64,000 nucleotides of DNA from Streptomyces sp. Ag109_O5-10 (GTDB lineage Bacteria > Actinomycetota > Actinomycetes > Streptomycetales > Streptomycetaceae), in contig NZ_FNTQ01000001.1 of assembly GCF_900105755.1 (NCBI RefSeq), forward strand, positions 1,178,001-1,242,000, given 5' to 3'. Below are positions 1-8,451 of the stretch, piece after piece. The number at the start of each line of letters is the position of its first letter. Position 1 is the stretch's first letter. The notes under the pieces were generated by a model. The model was given only the letters and a program-made list of their open reading frames with translations, ran no database searches and was not told where the DNA came from. Made by a program: the position numbers and the translations under genes.

Positions 1-456
1 GGTCACCGAACCCGGGCTCATGTAGACGTCGAAGACGTGTTCGACCTCGCCGACGGTGTGACCGGTCTCCTCGACGACCTCGCGGCGCACCGCCTGCTCC
101 GGGTGCTCGGCCTCGTCGTCCAGGAGCCCCGCCGGGGTCTCGATGAGCATGCCGTCGGGGTGGCCGTTGACGTACACCGGGAACCGGAACTGGCGGGTGA
201 GCAGGACGGTCTCCCGCTCGGTGTCGTACAGGAGGAGCGTGACGCCGTTGCCCCGGTCGTGGGTCTCGCGCTCCTCGGTGTGCCAGGTGCCGTCGGCGTG
301 CTGGAGGTCGAAGGTGGTGGCCCGCTCGACGTACCAGTGACTGGACAGCAGTTTCACGTCCCGGACCTTCACACGCGGGTTGCCGGTCAGATCCAGACCG
401 GTCCGGTCGAGACCGGTACGGCCCCGGCGGTCGGGGGTGTCGATCCCGGCGGTCAT
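1..456 (-). CDS. Nudix hydrolase, NudK-like nucleoside-diphosphate-sugar pyrophosphatase (partial)
   Basis: The 3' end lies outside the window; 152 codons are visible from an ATG at 456-454. The visible protein has a beta-rich N-terminal half followed by a Nudix box of the form G-x6-E-x7-REVVEETG, preceded by ETPAGLL. In the family this box binds the metal that drives attack on a diphosphate bond. The spacing and the preceding IETPAG resemble the GDP-mannose/ADP-ribose pyrophosphatase group (NudK). A 14-codon reading frame (494-450, MSHLNALARAAGPR) overlaps the start in an ATGA arrangement; it could be a coupling leader peptide or chance. Exact substrate is inferred only. Confidence 0.8.
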   Translation of the reverse strand, partial: MTAGIDTPDRRGRTGLDRTGLDLTGNPRVKVRDVKLLSSHWYVERATTFDLQHADGTWHTEERETHDRGNGVTLLLYDTERETVLLTRQFRFPVYVNGHPDGMLIETPAGLLDDEAEHPEQAVRREVVEETGHTVGEVEHVFDVYMSPGSVT

Positions 457-525
457 CGCGGTCCCGCCGCGCGGGCGAGGGCGTTCAGGTGGCTCATGGT
501 CACCTGTCTACCACCCGCCCGCGGG

Positions 526-612
526 AGCGCCCCGTAAGGGGCGCCGGGGGTACCCCCGGCCGAAGGCCGGGGAAGGAACTGCGCGGCCAGCCACAACAAG
601 CCCGCAGCCGCC
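526..612. repeat. Streptomyces-type intergenic palindromic repeat
   Basis: A run of back-to-back short palindromes: GCGCCCC-GTAA-GGGGCGC (527-544), CGGGGGTACCCCCG (545-558) and GGCCGAAGGCC, followed by the segment GGAACTGCGCGGCCAGCC. The same core (GGGGAACTGCGCGACCAGCC) recurs at about 54240, inside the dxs gene. This sequence family is very common between Streptomyces genes; its function is unknown. Here it sits between the convergent-looking ends of the ABC gene and the Nudix gene start. Confidence 0.6.
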
Positions 613-646
613 CGACGACGCACCCCGGTCCCCTCCAGGGCGGTGC

Positions 647-2464
647 CTAGTGCACTTCGGCGGGCCTGGGCCCCTCGTCAAGGAACCCGCCCGACTGGTG
701 CTGCCACAACTTGGCGTAGGCGCCCTGCGCGTCGAGCAGTTCGTGGTGCGTGCCCTGCTCGACGATCCGGCCGCGGTCCAGGACCACCAGCCGGTCCATC
801 GAGGCGACCGTGCTCAGCCTGTGCGCCACCACCAGTGCCGTGCGGCCCTCCATGAGCCGCCACAGCGCCTCCTGGACGAGGATCTCGCTCTCGGAGTCCA
901 GCGCGCTGGTCGCCTCGTCCAGGAGCAGGATCGGGGCGTCCCTGAGGATCGCCCGGGCCAGGGCGACCCGCTGGCGCTGGCCGCCGGAGAGCTTGACGCC
1001 GCGCTCCCCCACCATCGTGTCGAACCCGTCGGGCAGCGCCTCGGCGAACTCCGTGACGTGCGCGGCCTCGGCGGCCAGCCGGATCTCGGCGTCGGTGGCG
1101 TCCGGCCGGGCGAAGGCGATGTTCTCCCGCAGGGTGCGGTGGAACATCGCCGGGTCCTGCGGGACGTAGGCGATCTGGCTGCGCAGGTCGGCCTGGCGCA
1201 GCCGGCTGATGTCCTGGCCGCCGATCGTGATCCGGCCGGCGTCGATGTCGGTCATCCGCAGCAGCAGCCGGGTCAGCGTGGTCTTGCCGCCGCCGGACCG
1301 GCCGACGAACCCGAACTTCGACCCGCTGGGCACGTCCAGCTCCAGTCCCTCGAACAGGGGTTTGGCGCCCGCGTGGGTGAAGGAGACCTTCTCGAAGCGG
1401 ACGTCGGCGGCCCGGGGCGCGAGCGGCTCCGGGTGCTGGGGGTCGGTGACGGTCGGCGGTTCGAGGAGCAGTTCGGTGAACTGGGCCGCCTCCGTCATGG
1501 AGCTCTCCACGCGCCGGTAGATCTGGTTGAACTCGAACATGATCCGGGTCGCGTTGGTGTAGTAGGTGAAGGCGACCACGACCGCCTCCACGCTGTGCCC
1601 GCCGCCCGCCAGCGCCACCGCGAGCAGCAGGCCCACCGCGTTGGTCGCCACGGACATCGGCGCGACGAAGGTGTCGATGCGCAGATTGCCGTAGTCCCAG
1701 GAGCGCAGGGTGCGCCGCCGCGACTCGGCGACCCGCGACCGGTGTTCGGCGGCCTCCCGCCGCTCGGCGGCGAACGCCCGGACGGTGTCCATGTTCATCA
1801 GGCTGTCGGCGACATGCCCGGACACCCTGGCGATCGCCTCCTCGCGCTGGTCGACGAGCCGCTGGCGGCGGCGGATCAGCGGGAACACGCACACCGCCGT
1901 CACCGCGATCATCGCGAGGAGCGCGACGACGAGCAGCGGCTGGTAGCGCCACAGGATCACCGCGCCGAACGCCAGCGGCACGAAGCTGCCGACGATGTTG
2001 AAGGTCAGCGTGTCGGCGAACTCCTCGAAGCGGGTGGCGAAGCTCAGCACCCGTTTGGTGAGCGAGCCCGCGAAGTTGTCGTGGAAGAACGCGGCGTCCT
2101 TCGCGAACAGTTCGTCCATGCCGATGACGTACAGGTGCTCGATACCGAGGGCGTCCAGACGGTTCAGGCAGTGCAGACCGACCCGCCAGAACGTCTCCGC
2201 CAGCAGCAGGACACCGGCGAAGCCGAGGACGTACGGCAGTGTGGCGCCGAGGCCCAGGCCGTGGCTGTCGGCGATCCGGCCGATCAGCTTGGCCACGACC
2301 AGCGGGGCCAGGTAGTTGATTCCGATGTTTCCGAGCGCCGGCAGCAGCATCCCGGGCAGCGTGAGCCACTTGAGCCGGGCCAGCTCCCGTCCGTAGTAGC
2401 GAAGCGCGAGCAGCACGGCGCCCTTGCGCGGTCCCGTCGCAGGTAAATCGACAGAGGATGTCAT
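647..2464 (-). CDS. ABC transporter, fused membrane and ATP-binding domains
   Basis: A 605-residue half-transporter. Residues about 30-330 form the six-helix exporter-type membrane domain; residues about 355-590 are the nucleotide-binding domain. Walker A is GRSGGGKTT near residue 388, a Q-loop YVPQDP follows, the signature LSGGQ is near 492, Walker B ILLLDEAT near 512 and the switch His in VVAHR. The architecture is that of MsbA/multidrug-type exporters, which work as dimers; the cargo cannot be told. The ATG at 2464 (MTSSVDL) is preferred over the upstream start at 2512, because residues before it look like non-coding translation. No partner half-transporter is adjacent, so a homodimer is likely. 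Confidence 0.9.
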   Translation of the reverse strand: MTSSVDLPATGPRKGAVLLALRYYGRELARLKWLTLPGMLLPALGNIGINYLAPLVVAKLIGRIADSHGLGLGATLPYVLGFAGVLLLAETFWRVGLHCLNRLDALGIEHLYVIGMDELFAKDAAFFHDNFAGSLTKRVLSFATRFEEFADTLTFNIVGSFVPLAFGAVILWRYQPLLVVALLAMIAVTAVCVFPLIRRRQRLVDQREEAIARVSGHVADSLMNMDTVRAFAAERREAAEHRSRVAESRRRTLRSWDYGNLRIDTFVAPMSVATNAVGLLLAVALAGGGHSVEAVVVAFTYYTNATRIMFEFNQIYRRVESSMTEAAQFTELLLEPPTVTDPQHPEPLAPRAADVRFEKVSFTHAGAKPLFEGLELDVPSGSKFGFVGRSGGGKTTLTRLLLRMTDIDAGRITIGGQDISRLRQADLRSQIAYVPQDPAMFHRTLRENIAFARPDATDAEIRLAAEAAHVTEFAEALPDGFDTMVGERGVKLSGGQRQRVALARAILRDAPILLLDEATSALDSESEILVQEALWRLMEGRTALVVAHRLSTVASMDRLVVLDRGRIVEQGTHHELLDAQGAYAKLWQHQSGGFLDEGPRPAEVH

Positions 2465-3071
2465 CTCAACCCTGTGTAGTCGTCGCGCGGCATGCCGAGT
2501 CGGCCGCCGCACGGTCCGCGGCGGCCTGGAATCGGCAGGTCAGGAAAGGAAAGTGTCCCGCGACCGCGGTCCCTCGGTCCACGTGTTTTTTCACCGACGG
2601 CTACGGAGCGAACACGCTCTCGACCGATCGTGAGCCGTGGCCGGACGCTCCGGTACGGCCCCGCCGGTGCCGGCCGGTCGCTCGCCGGGCCGGCCGCGCG
2701 GCGGGTTGCGGGCGGCGGGCGGCGGGCGGCGGGCGGCGGGTTGCGGGTTGCGGGTTGCGGCCCAGCCGGGCAGCTCGGGCGGGTCCACGCCCCAGCCGGC
2801 GGCCGCGTCCACACGGGCGTGTTCCGGCGCGGGCAGTGGATCCGATCGAGGGGTCGACGTCACGGCTTGCGGTGGGGAGTTACCGCGTGGAGACCGGCCG
2901 CGCACAGCCTGGCGATCGCCGCGTTCACCCCGGACAGGCGCACGCCCGGCCGGACGATCATCCGGGTGGCGGAGGACCGAACGCGCCGGGGCGGCCGTCC
3001 CGGACGGACCGCAAAGGCCGTCGCCGGCGGGTCCGGCGACGGCTCACCGAGGGGCGCATCGCCCTGATCGA
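2465..3071. other. Intergenic stretch without a recognisable gene
   Basis: About 600 bases between the ABC gene and the MITE-like element. Frames that stay open here are GC-rich shadows with no family signature. The only structure seen is the G-rich heptamer array at 2701-2760 and an A/T run (GTGTTTTTTCACC) near 2582-2595, which could belong to the promoter of the leftward ABC gene. Confidence 0.4.
2701..2760. repeat. 7-bp tandem repeat, eight copies plus a partial unit
   Basis: Eight consecutive heptamers of the form GCGGGTT or GCGGGCG followed by GCGG fill exactly 60 bases. Units 1 and 6-8 end in TT and units 2-5 in CG, so the array itself looks built by stepwise duplication of two unit variants. 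Each unit supplies a GGG run on the plus strand, giving quadruplex potential. Confidence 0.85.
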
Positions 3072-3240
3072 CTAGTGCCGCGGCAGGCAACGTTTGCCCG
3101 TCAAGGAGCGGCGTCCGGTGCGTGCTCTCGGCGTGCCGGCCGGAAGTCCTCGTACTGGATGTACTTGGGCTTCCGTCCGGTGCGGCGAGAGTGCGTGCCG
3201 GGCGTCGTGACGGGGCGAACGTTGCCTGTTGCGGCACTAG
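3072..3240. mobile_element. MITE-like element, 169 bp, with CTAG ends
   Basis: The two ends are inverted copies of about 33 bp: both read inwards CTAGTGCCGC-NN-CAGGCAACGTT-Y-GCCC. The interior is itself an imperfect palindrome (GTGCTCTCGG...CCGGAAG on the left matching CTTCCGTCCG...GAGAGTGC on the right) around a loop of about 23 bases, so the whole element could fold into one long hairpin. CTAG at both edges may be a 4-bp target duplication; CTAG is rare in such GC-rich DNA. No transposase is encoded. The right CTAG supplies the TAG stop of the sugar kinase gene. Confidence 0.75.
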
Positions 3241-4229
3241 CTTCCCGTCGGCGCCCGGTACCGCTGCCAGTCCGGTTCCGGGAGTGCGAGGAGCCGGGCG
3301 ATGTCCGTGGCCTCGGGCAGCGGCCCGTGATCCCCCGTCACCCCGAGCGCGGACACGGCGGTGAGGTGACCGAGCCGGAGGGCGCGGGGCAGCGGCTCCG
3401 CGCGCAGCAGCCCGGCCAGGAAGCCCGCCGCGAAGGCGTCGCCCGCCCCGACCGGTTCCACCACGGTCGTCCGCAGCGCGGGCACCGTGCAGGCCCCCTC
3501 CCCGGACAGGGCGGTCGCGGCCCGGGCACCGTCCTTGACGACGAGGATCCGCGGGCCCGGCAGCAGGTCCCGCAGGCCCGTGACGGTCAGGTCCGCGCCC
3601 CACAGCCGCTGCGCCTCGTCCAGGCCCACGAAGACGATGTCGGCCCGGTCGGCGAGGGCGCGCAGCACCGTCGGCGCGGTGCCGTCCGGCCACAGCGCGG
3701 CCCGGTGGTTGACGTCGAAGCTGACGGCGTACGGCCGTTCGCCGGCGGGGGTGTCCAGGGCCCGCGTCACCAGGGCGCGGCAGGAGGCGGAGAGGGCGGG
3801 GGTGATACCGGTGAGGTGCAGGAGGGCGGCCGAGCGCACCGGTTCGCCGTCGAGCAGGCCGGGGCCGAGGGCCGAGGCCGCCGAACCGGCGCGGTAGTAG
3901 TGGACGCCGGTCCCGGCCGGTCCCGGGTTCTTGAGGAGGAGGCCGGTGGGCCGGTGCGGGTCGGTGCGCACCCGCGTCACGTCGACCCCGGCGGCGGCGA
4001 CCACGGCGCACACCCGGCGGCCCAGCGGGTCGTCGCCGACGGCCGAGAGCCAGTGGACCGGAACGCCGTGGTCCGCGAGGTACATGGCCACGTTCGACTC
4101 GGCTCCCGCGACGGACAGCCGCAGCTGCCCGGCCTCCGCCAGCGGCAGCGGCGGGTCGGGGACGAGGGCGGCCATGGTCTCGCCGAGGCAGACGACGGGT
4201 CCCGGAGCCGGACGCCAGGCAGCCGTCAC
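3237..4229 (-). CDS. PfkB-family sugar kinase, probable 2-dehydro-3-deoxy-galactonate/gluconate kinase
   Basis: 330 residues with the ribokinase/PfkB fold: N-terminal CLGETMAALVPD, the GAESNVA substrate loop, and the C-terminal catalytic motif PVGAGDAFAAGFL, whose Asp is the base. The family phosphorylates KDG or KDGal at O-6. It is the last gene of the galactoside operon and overlaps the aldolase gene by four bases (ATGA), which fits a kinase-aldolase pair making pyruvate and glyceraldehyde-3-phosphate. The TAG stop lies in the terminal CTAG of the MITE-like element at 3072-3240. Confidence 0.85.
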   Translation of the reverse strand: MTAAWRPAPGPVVCLGETMAALVPDPPLPLAEAGQLRLSVAGAESNVAMYLADHGVPVHWLSAVGDDPLGRRVCAVVAAAGVDVTRVRTDPHRPTGLLLKNPGPAGTGVHYYRAGSAASALGPGLLDGEPVRSAALLHLTGITPALSASCRALVTRALDTPAGERPYAVSFDVNHRAALWPDGTAPTVLRALADRADIVFVGLDEAQRLWGADLTVTGLRDLLPGPRILVVKDGARAATALSGEGACTVPALRTTVVEPVGAGDAFAAGFLAGLLRAEPLPRALRLGHLTAVSALGVTGDHGPLPEATDIARLLALPEPDWQRYRAPTGS

Positions 4230-4879
4230 GCGCCCCCCTCCTCCCCTACGACGGCGCGGAACGCGCGGGCCCGGTCGCGCAGCGCGCCGATGCTGCCGCC
4301 GTCCGCCGCGTCCCCGACGAGGGGCGAGCCGACGCCGACCGCGGTGGCCCCGGCGGCCAGGTAGGCCCGTGCGGCCGCCACGTCGACGCCGCCGACCGGG
4401 ACGAACGCCGCGTCGGGGAACGGCCCGCGCAGCGCCTTCAGGTAGGCCGCTCCCCCGGCCTCGGCGGCCGGGAAGAGCTTCAGGGCGGCCGCGTCACGGG
4501 CCTGCGCCGCGATCACGTCGGTGGGGGTCAGCACGCCCGCCAGGACCGGCAGGCCGAGTTCCCGCGCGGTGTCGGCACCGGCGCCGAGACCGGGGGTGAC
4601 GGCGAAGGCGGCGCCGGCGCGGTGGGCGGCGTGCGCGTCGGCGGCGGTCAGCACCGTGCCGGCGCCCAACGGGTGGCCGGGGCCCAGTTCCTGGTGGGCC
4701 CGCGCGATGACGGTGAGGGCGTCGGCGCCGCTGAGCGACACCTCGATCAGTTCGATGCCCTCCTCGGCCAGGGCCAGCACGGTGCGCAGGGCGGCGTCCG
4801 GGTCGCCGCCGCGCACGACGGCGAGCAGGCGGCGGGCGGCGAGGGCGGCTCGCAGATCCACGAGCGGGGCTCCTTCCAT
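4226..4879 (-). CDS. Bifunctional-type KDPG/KDPGal aldolase
   Basis: 217 residues, the usual length of the Eda/DgoA class I aldolases. Family motifs visible are IEVSLSG, GAGTVLT, the GVLTPTD strand, and LKLFPA with the Schiff-base Lys, followed by the phosphate loop VPVGGVD. The reaction splits 2-dehydro-3-deoxy-6-phospho-gluconate or -galactonate to pyruvate and glyceraldehyde-3-phosphate. ATG at 4879 is two bases after the TGA of the epimerase gene; a longer open frame extends to 5821 but is non-coding upstream of this ATG. The galactonate dehydratase two genes away favours the galactonate branch. Confidence 0.88.
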   Translation of the reverse strand: MEGAPLVDLRAALAARRLLAVVRGGDPDAALRTVLALAEEGIELIEVSLSGADALTVIARAHQELGPGHPLGAGTVLTAADAHAAHRAGAAFAVTPGLGAGADTARELGLPVLAGVLTPTDVIAAQARDAAALKLFPAAEAGGAAYLKALRGPFPDAAFVPVGGVDVAAARAYLAAGATAVGVGSPLVGDAADGGSIGALRDRARAFRAVVGEEGGA

Positions 4880-4881
4880 GG

Positions 4882-5703
4882 TCAGCGGGGGCACGGGCAG
4901 GACGCGCCGACGGTGAGCCGCCAGCGGACCTCGCCCGAGGCGGGGACGCGGGCGGCGTCGTCGGGGCCCGCGTCGGCCAGGTCGAAGACGCGGCCGAGCA
5001 TCGGCTCCACGCCCGTACTGCGATAGGGCCGGCCTGCGGGGAAGCCGCCGAGGTTGCGCCACAGGGCGACCGAGACCGGCTGGCCCGCCGCCTCGACGGC
5101 GAAGCCGAGCCGGTCCGCGCCGTCGTGCACACAGCACCGGCCGCCGGCCACCACGGCCCCGACCGCCGTACCGTCGTCCGGCCCGAACCGGTCGAGCCGC
5201 AGCCCCCCGGGCGCCGGCCAGTCGCCCTCCACCCAGGGGGCACCGGCCGGCCAGGGACGGTCCAGCAGGGGCGCCGCCTCCGGGAAGAGCCGGGTGGGCG
5301 CCCCCTCCCGGATCCGCACGACGGCCTCCGCGGAGAGGTCGAGGAGCGCGTGGGCGGCCCAGAGGAAGCGGAATCCGGGCTCCGCCGTGAGCACGTAGGC
5401 GGCCTCGACACCGTCGTCCGTGGCGCGCAGTGTGCGCGTGAGGGCGAAGCGCTCGCAGCGCACCGTCTCCCCGTCCCCGTCGCGCGTCCAGGGCCGGGAC
5501 CACGCCTCCCCGTGGTCGGGGGTGCCGCGCACGGTCGGGACGCACTCCTCCAGCCCTCCCGCGTCCACGAACGCGTCGCCCGGTGCGACCCCGTCGCGTT
5601 CGGGGCTCTCGCGCCGCCACAGCCATTCCCGGCCGCCGTGCCGCAGCGAGGTCCAGCGGCCGCCGTGCGCGAGGTCGGTCACGACGTCGAGCGGCACGGT
5701 CAC
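4882..5703 (-). CDS. Aldose 1-epimerase family protein
   Basis: 273 residues resembling galactose-mutarotase-like proteins: a beta-sandwich pattern with GGRWTSLRHGGREWLW near the N terminus, the middle segment LEECVPTV...DHGEAW, and FRFLWAAHALLD. GTG at 5703 is chosen because it overlaps the TGA of the dehydratase gene in a GTGA arrangement. In this operon it could interconvert galactose anomers, or act on the galactonolactone made by the dehydrogenase, since no obvious lactonase gene is present. That second role is inference. Confidence 0.75.
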   Translation of the reverse strand: MTVPLDVVTDLAHGGRWTSLRHGGREWLWRRESPERDGVAPGDAFVDAGGLEECVPTVRGTPDHGEAWSRPWTRDGDGETVRCERFALTRTLRATDDGVEAAYVLTAEPGFRFLWAAHALLDLSAEAVVRIREGAPTRLFPEAAPLLDRPWPAGAPWVEGDWPAPGGLRLDRFGPDDGTAVGAVVAGGRCCVHDGADRLGFAVEAAGQPVSVALWRNLGGFPAGRPYRSTGVEPMLGRVFDLADAGPDDAARVPASGEVRWRLTVGASCPCPR

Positions 5704-6845
5704 CACTCCGCGAAGGAGCCGTCGGCGTGCCGCCACACCGGGTTGCGCCACTGGTGCCCGGCGCGGTCGGCCGCGCGGACGGCCGCCTCGTCCAGGGTGA
5801 TGCCGAGGCCGGGGGCGTCACCGCGGTGCGCGTGCCCGTCGACGAACCGGAAGGGTTCGGGGTCGACGAGGTAGGAGAGGAGGTCGGCGTCCTTGTTGTA
5901 GTGGATGCCCCGGCTCTGCTCCTGGATGAGGAAGTTCGGTGTGGCGAAGGCGACTTGGAGGCTGGCCGCGAGGGCGATGGGCCCGAGCGGGCAGTGCGGT
6001 GCGAGTTGGGCGCCGTAGGTCTCGGCGAGCGAGGCGATGCGGTGCACCTCGGAGATGCCGCCGGCGTGCGAGAGGTCCGGCTGGGCGACCGCGACGCCGG
6101 CGGCGAGGACGGGCAGGAACTCGGCGCGCGAGTACAGCCGTTCGCCGGTGGCCAGCGGCACCGGGCTCGCGGTGACCAGGCCGGGCAGCAGGTGGCCCTG
6201 TTCGGGGACGACCGGTTCCTCCACGAACAGCGGGTGGAGCGGGGCGAGTTCGGTGAGGACGCGGCGCGCGCTGGCGGCGGTGAAGCGGCCGTGGAAGTCG
6301 ACGGCGACGTCCCGGTCCGGGCCGAGGGCGTCCCGGGCGGCGCCCACCCGGGCCACCACGGCCGCCGTCTCCGCGGCCGTCGCCAGCGGCGAGGTGGCCC
6401 CGGCGGCGTTCATCTTCACCGCGGTGAACCCCGCTTCGACCTGGGCGGCTATCTGCTCGGTCAGCTGGGCGGGTTCGTCGCCGCCGACCCAGGCGTAGAC
6501 CCGCACCCGGTCGCGCACCGGACCGCCCAGCAGGGCGTGCACGGGCGCGCCGTAGGTCTTGCCCGCGATGTCCCACAGGGCCTGGTCGAGGCCCGCGACG
6601 GCGCTCGACAGCACCGGACCGCCCCGGTAGAAGCCGCCCTTGGTGAGCACCTGCCAGTGGTCCTGGATGCGCAGCGGGTCCTGCCCCACCAGGTACTCGG
6701 CGAGGACGTTCACGGCCGCGCGGACGACCTCGGCGCGCCCCTCGACGACGGGCTCGCCCCAGCCGACCACGCCGTCGTCGGTCTCGACGCGGCAGAACAG
6801 CCAGCGCGGCGGGACGAGGAAGGTCTCTATCCGCTCGATCTTCAC
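5700..6845 (-). CDS. dgoD: D-galactonate dehydratase, enolase superfamily
   Basis: 381 residues, matching the roughly 382 of characterised DgoD. It has the MR_MLE N-terminal capping domain (IERIETFLVPPRW) and a TIM barrel with VKMNAAG, DFHGR, EEPV, GERLYSR and the catalytic-His region PHCPLGPIALAASLQV, which is characteristic of DgoD rather than of mandelate racemase. It converts galactonate to 2-dehydro-3-deoxy-galactonate. GTG at 6845 overlaps the gntR stop (GTGA). A related sugar-acid dehydratase specificity cannot be excluded from sequence alone. Confidence 0.85.
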   Translation of the reverse strand: MKIERIETFLVPPRWLFCRVETDDGVVGWGEPVVEGRAEVVRAAVNVLAEYLVGQDPLRIQDHWQVLTKGGFYRGGPVLSSAVAGLDQALWDIAGKTYGAPVHALLGGPVRDRVRVYAWVGGDEPAQLTEQIAAQVEAGFTAVKMNAAGATSPLATAAETAAVVARVGAARDALGPDRDVAVDFHGRFTAASARRVLTELAPLHPLFVEEPVVPEQGHLLPGLVTASPVPLATGERLYSRAEFLPVLAAGVAVAQPDLSHAGGISEVHRIASLAETYGAQLAPHCPLGPIALAASLQVAFATPNFLIQEQSRGIHYNKDADLLSYLVDPEPFRFVDGHAHRGDAPGLGITLDEAAVRAADRAGHQWRNPVWRHADGSFAEW

Positions 6846-7597
6846 CGGCCGTCGCTGCCTTCCGTGTCGTTGCTTCCGGTCCCCTCTTCGGGGCTGTCCA
6901 GCCGTGCCAGGTCGCGGCCCGCCTGGTCGAGCAGGGCCCGCATGGCCGTCTCGGCGGCCTGCGGGTCGCGGTCGCGCACCGCGTCCAGGACGGCGCGGTG
7001 GGCGGGGACGGGGTCCTCGCTGTGCGGGGAGCTGTGCACGATCCGATCGCGGTGGGCGAGTCCCGACTCGATGACCATCTCCATGCGTTCGAGCAGTTCG
7101 TTGTGGGTGGCGGCGAGCAGGGCGCGGTGGAAGGCGAGGTCGGCGTCGACGGCATGGCCCGGGTCGGCCTCCTCCCGCCCCATGGCCTGCACGGCCGTCT
7201 CCAGCAGCAGCAGGTCGGCCTCGGTGCGGCGTTCGGCGGCGAGCCGGACGGCGGCCGGCTCGATGATGGCGCGTACCTCGGCGAGGTTGCGCAGCAGCGA
7301 CCATTCCGCGCCGGTCGTCCCCCCGCCCTCGAACTGCCAGCGCAGCACGTCGGCGTCGAGCAGGTTCCAGTCCGCGCGGGCCCGCACGAACGTGCCGCGC
7401 TTCTGGCGGGCGTCGACCATGCCCTTGGCGGCGAGCACCTTGAGGGACTCGCGCAGGGCGGTGAGGCTGACGTCGAGTTCGCTCTGCAGCGCCACCAGGT
7501 CGAGCGTGGCCCCTTCAGGGATCTCGCCGCCCAGGATGCGGCGCGCCAGGGCCTCCACGGTCTGGCCGTGCACACCGCGGCGGGCGTAGGGCGTCAT
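6842..7597 (-). CDS. FadR-type GntR transcriptional regulator (FCD domain)
   Basis: 251 residues: N-terminal winged helix (residues about 8-75, LALQSELDVSLTALRESLKVL-type helix-turn-helix) and a C-terminal all-helical FCD domain with the DADLAFHRALLAATHNELL metal/ligand motif. FCD regulators commonly sense sugar acids such as galactonate. It lies inside the operon between the SDR and the dehydratase, so it likely responds to a pathway intermediate. The sequence TGTACGACA at its own start codon region is a possible TGT-N3-ACA half-symmetric site, weakly supported. Confidence 0.88.
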   Translation of the reverse strand: MTPYARRGVHGQTVEALARRILGGEIPEGATLDLVALQSELDVSLTALRESLKVLAAKGMVDARQKRGTFVRARADWNLLDADVLRWQFEGGGTTGAEWSLLRNLAEVRAIIEPAAVRLAAERRTEADLLLLETAVQAMGREEADPGHAVDADLAFHRALLAATHNELLERMEMVIESGLAHRDRIVHSSPHSEDPVPAHRAVLDAVRDRDPQAAETAMRALLDQAGRDLARLDSPEEGTGSNDTEGSDGR

Positions 7598-7637
7598 GTC
7601 GTACAGCCTTTCTCTTCCACGTTCCGGTCCAGGGGCA

Positions 7638-8411
7638 TCATGCGGAGGCCTTCACGACGCTCCAGCCGCCGTCCACGACGAGACTCGACCCGGTGATGTA
7701 GGAGGCCTCGTCGGCGCAGAGGAACGCGATCGCGGCGGCCACCTCCTCGGGGGTGCCGAAGCGGCGGGCGGCCGTTTGGGCGATGCTGCGTTCCCGTTCC
7801 GCGGGCTCCACGCGGTCCCAGGCCCCGGTCAGGATGGGGCCGGGGAGTACCGCGTTGACGCGGACCTCGGGCCCGTACTCGACGGCGAGCTGTCCGCACA
7901 GGGACAGCAGGCCGCCCTTGGCCGCGGCGTAGGCGGGGTGGCCGGGGATGCCCGCGTGGGCGTGCACGGACGAGGTGAGGACGACGGCGCCGCGGCCGGC
8001 GCGCAGGTCGGGCAGGACCGCCTTGACGCCGAGGAAGCCGCCGGTGAGGTTGACGGCGAGCTGCCGCTGCCAGGACGCCAGGCTCATCTCGCCGGCCGGG
8101 CGGACCTCGACGGTGTAGGCGTTGCTGACGAGCACGTCGACCGGGCCGAAGGCGTGGGCGGCGGTGACGATCCGCGCCCAGTCGTCCTCGGCGGCGACGT
8201 CCGCGTGCACGTACCGGGCCCGGCCGCCGTCCTTCTCGATCCCGTCCACCACGGCCTGGCCGCGTTCGTCGGCGATGTCGGCGAGCACGACGGCGGCGCC
8301 CTCCCCGGCGAGGCGTGCGGCGGTGGCGGCGCCGATGCCGGAGGCGGCGCCGGTCACCACGGCGGTGCGGCCGGTGAAGCGGGCACCGTACCGTCGTACG
8401 GACTGGTCCAT
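7638..8411 (-). CDS. SDR dehydrogenase, probable D-galactose 1-dehydrogenase
   Basis: 257 residues, classical SDR: cofactor loop TGAASGIG, DIAD after beta-2, catalytic Ser in SSVHAHAG and YAAAK, and a C terminus ending GSSLVVDGG. ATG at 8411 has an AAGGAG ribosome site seven bases upstream; the frame upstream of it is not coding. Given flanking alpha-galactosidase and galactonate dehydratase genes, oxidation of galactose to galactonolactone is the simplest role. Family membership is clear; the substrate is inferred from context. Confidence 0.8.
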   Translation of the reverse strand: MDQSVRRYGARFTGRTAVVTGAASGIGAATAARLAGEGAAVVLADIADERGQAVVDGIEKDGGRARYVHADVAAEDDWARIVTAAHAFGPVDVLVSNAYTVEVRPAGEMSLASWQRQLAVNLTGGFLGVKAVLPDLRAGRGAVVLTSSVHAHAGIPGHPAYAAAKGGLLSLCGQLAVEYGPEVRVNAVLPGPILTGAWDRVEPAERERSIAQTAARRFGTPEEVAAAIAFLCADEASYITGSSLVVDGGWSVVKASA

Positions 8412-8451
8412 CGGGCTCCTTAGAGGGTGAGCTGCTGGAAACATATGCGGC

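Noticed and set aside
450..494. 14-codon leader peptide before the Nudix gene
   Set aside because: Stop overlaps the Nudix ATG, but it is too short and featureless to claim as a gene.
380..2446. Plus-strand 688-codon open frame opposite the ABC transporter gene
   Set aside because: Shadow of the high third-position GC of the real gene; Gln/Arg/Gly-rich with no family motif.
2701..2760. Possible CRISPR-like array
   Set aside because: Units are 7 bp with no spacers; it is a simple tandem repeat.
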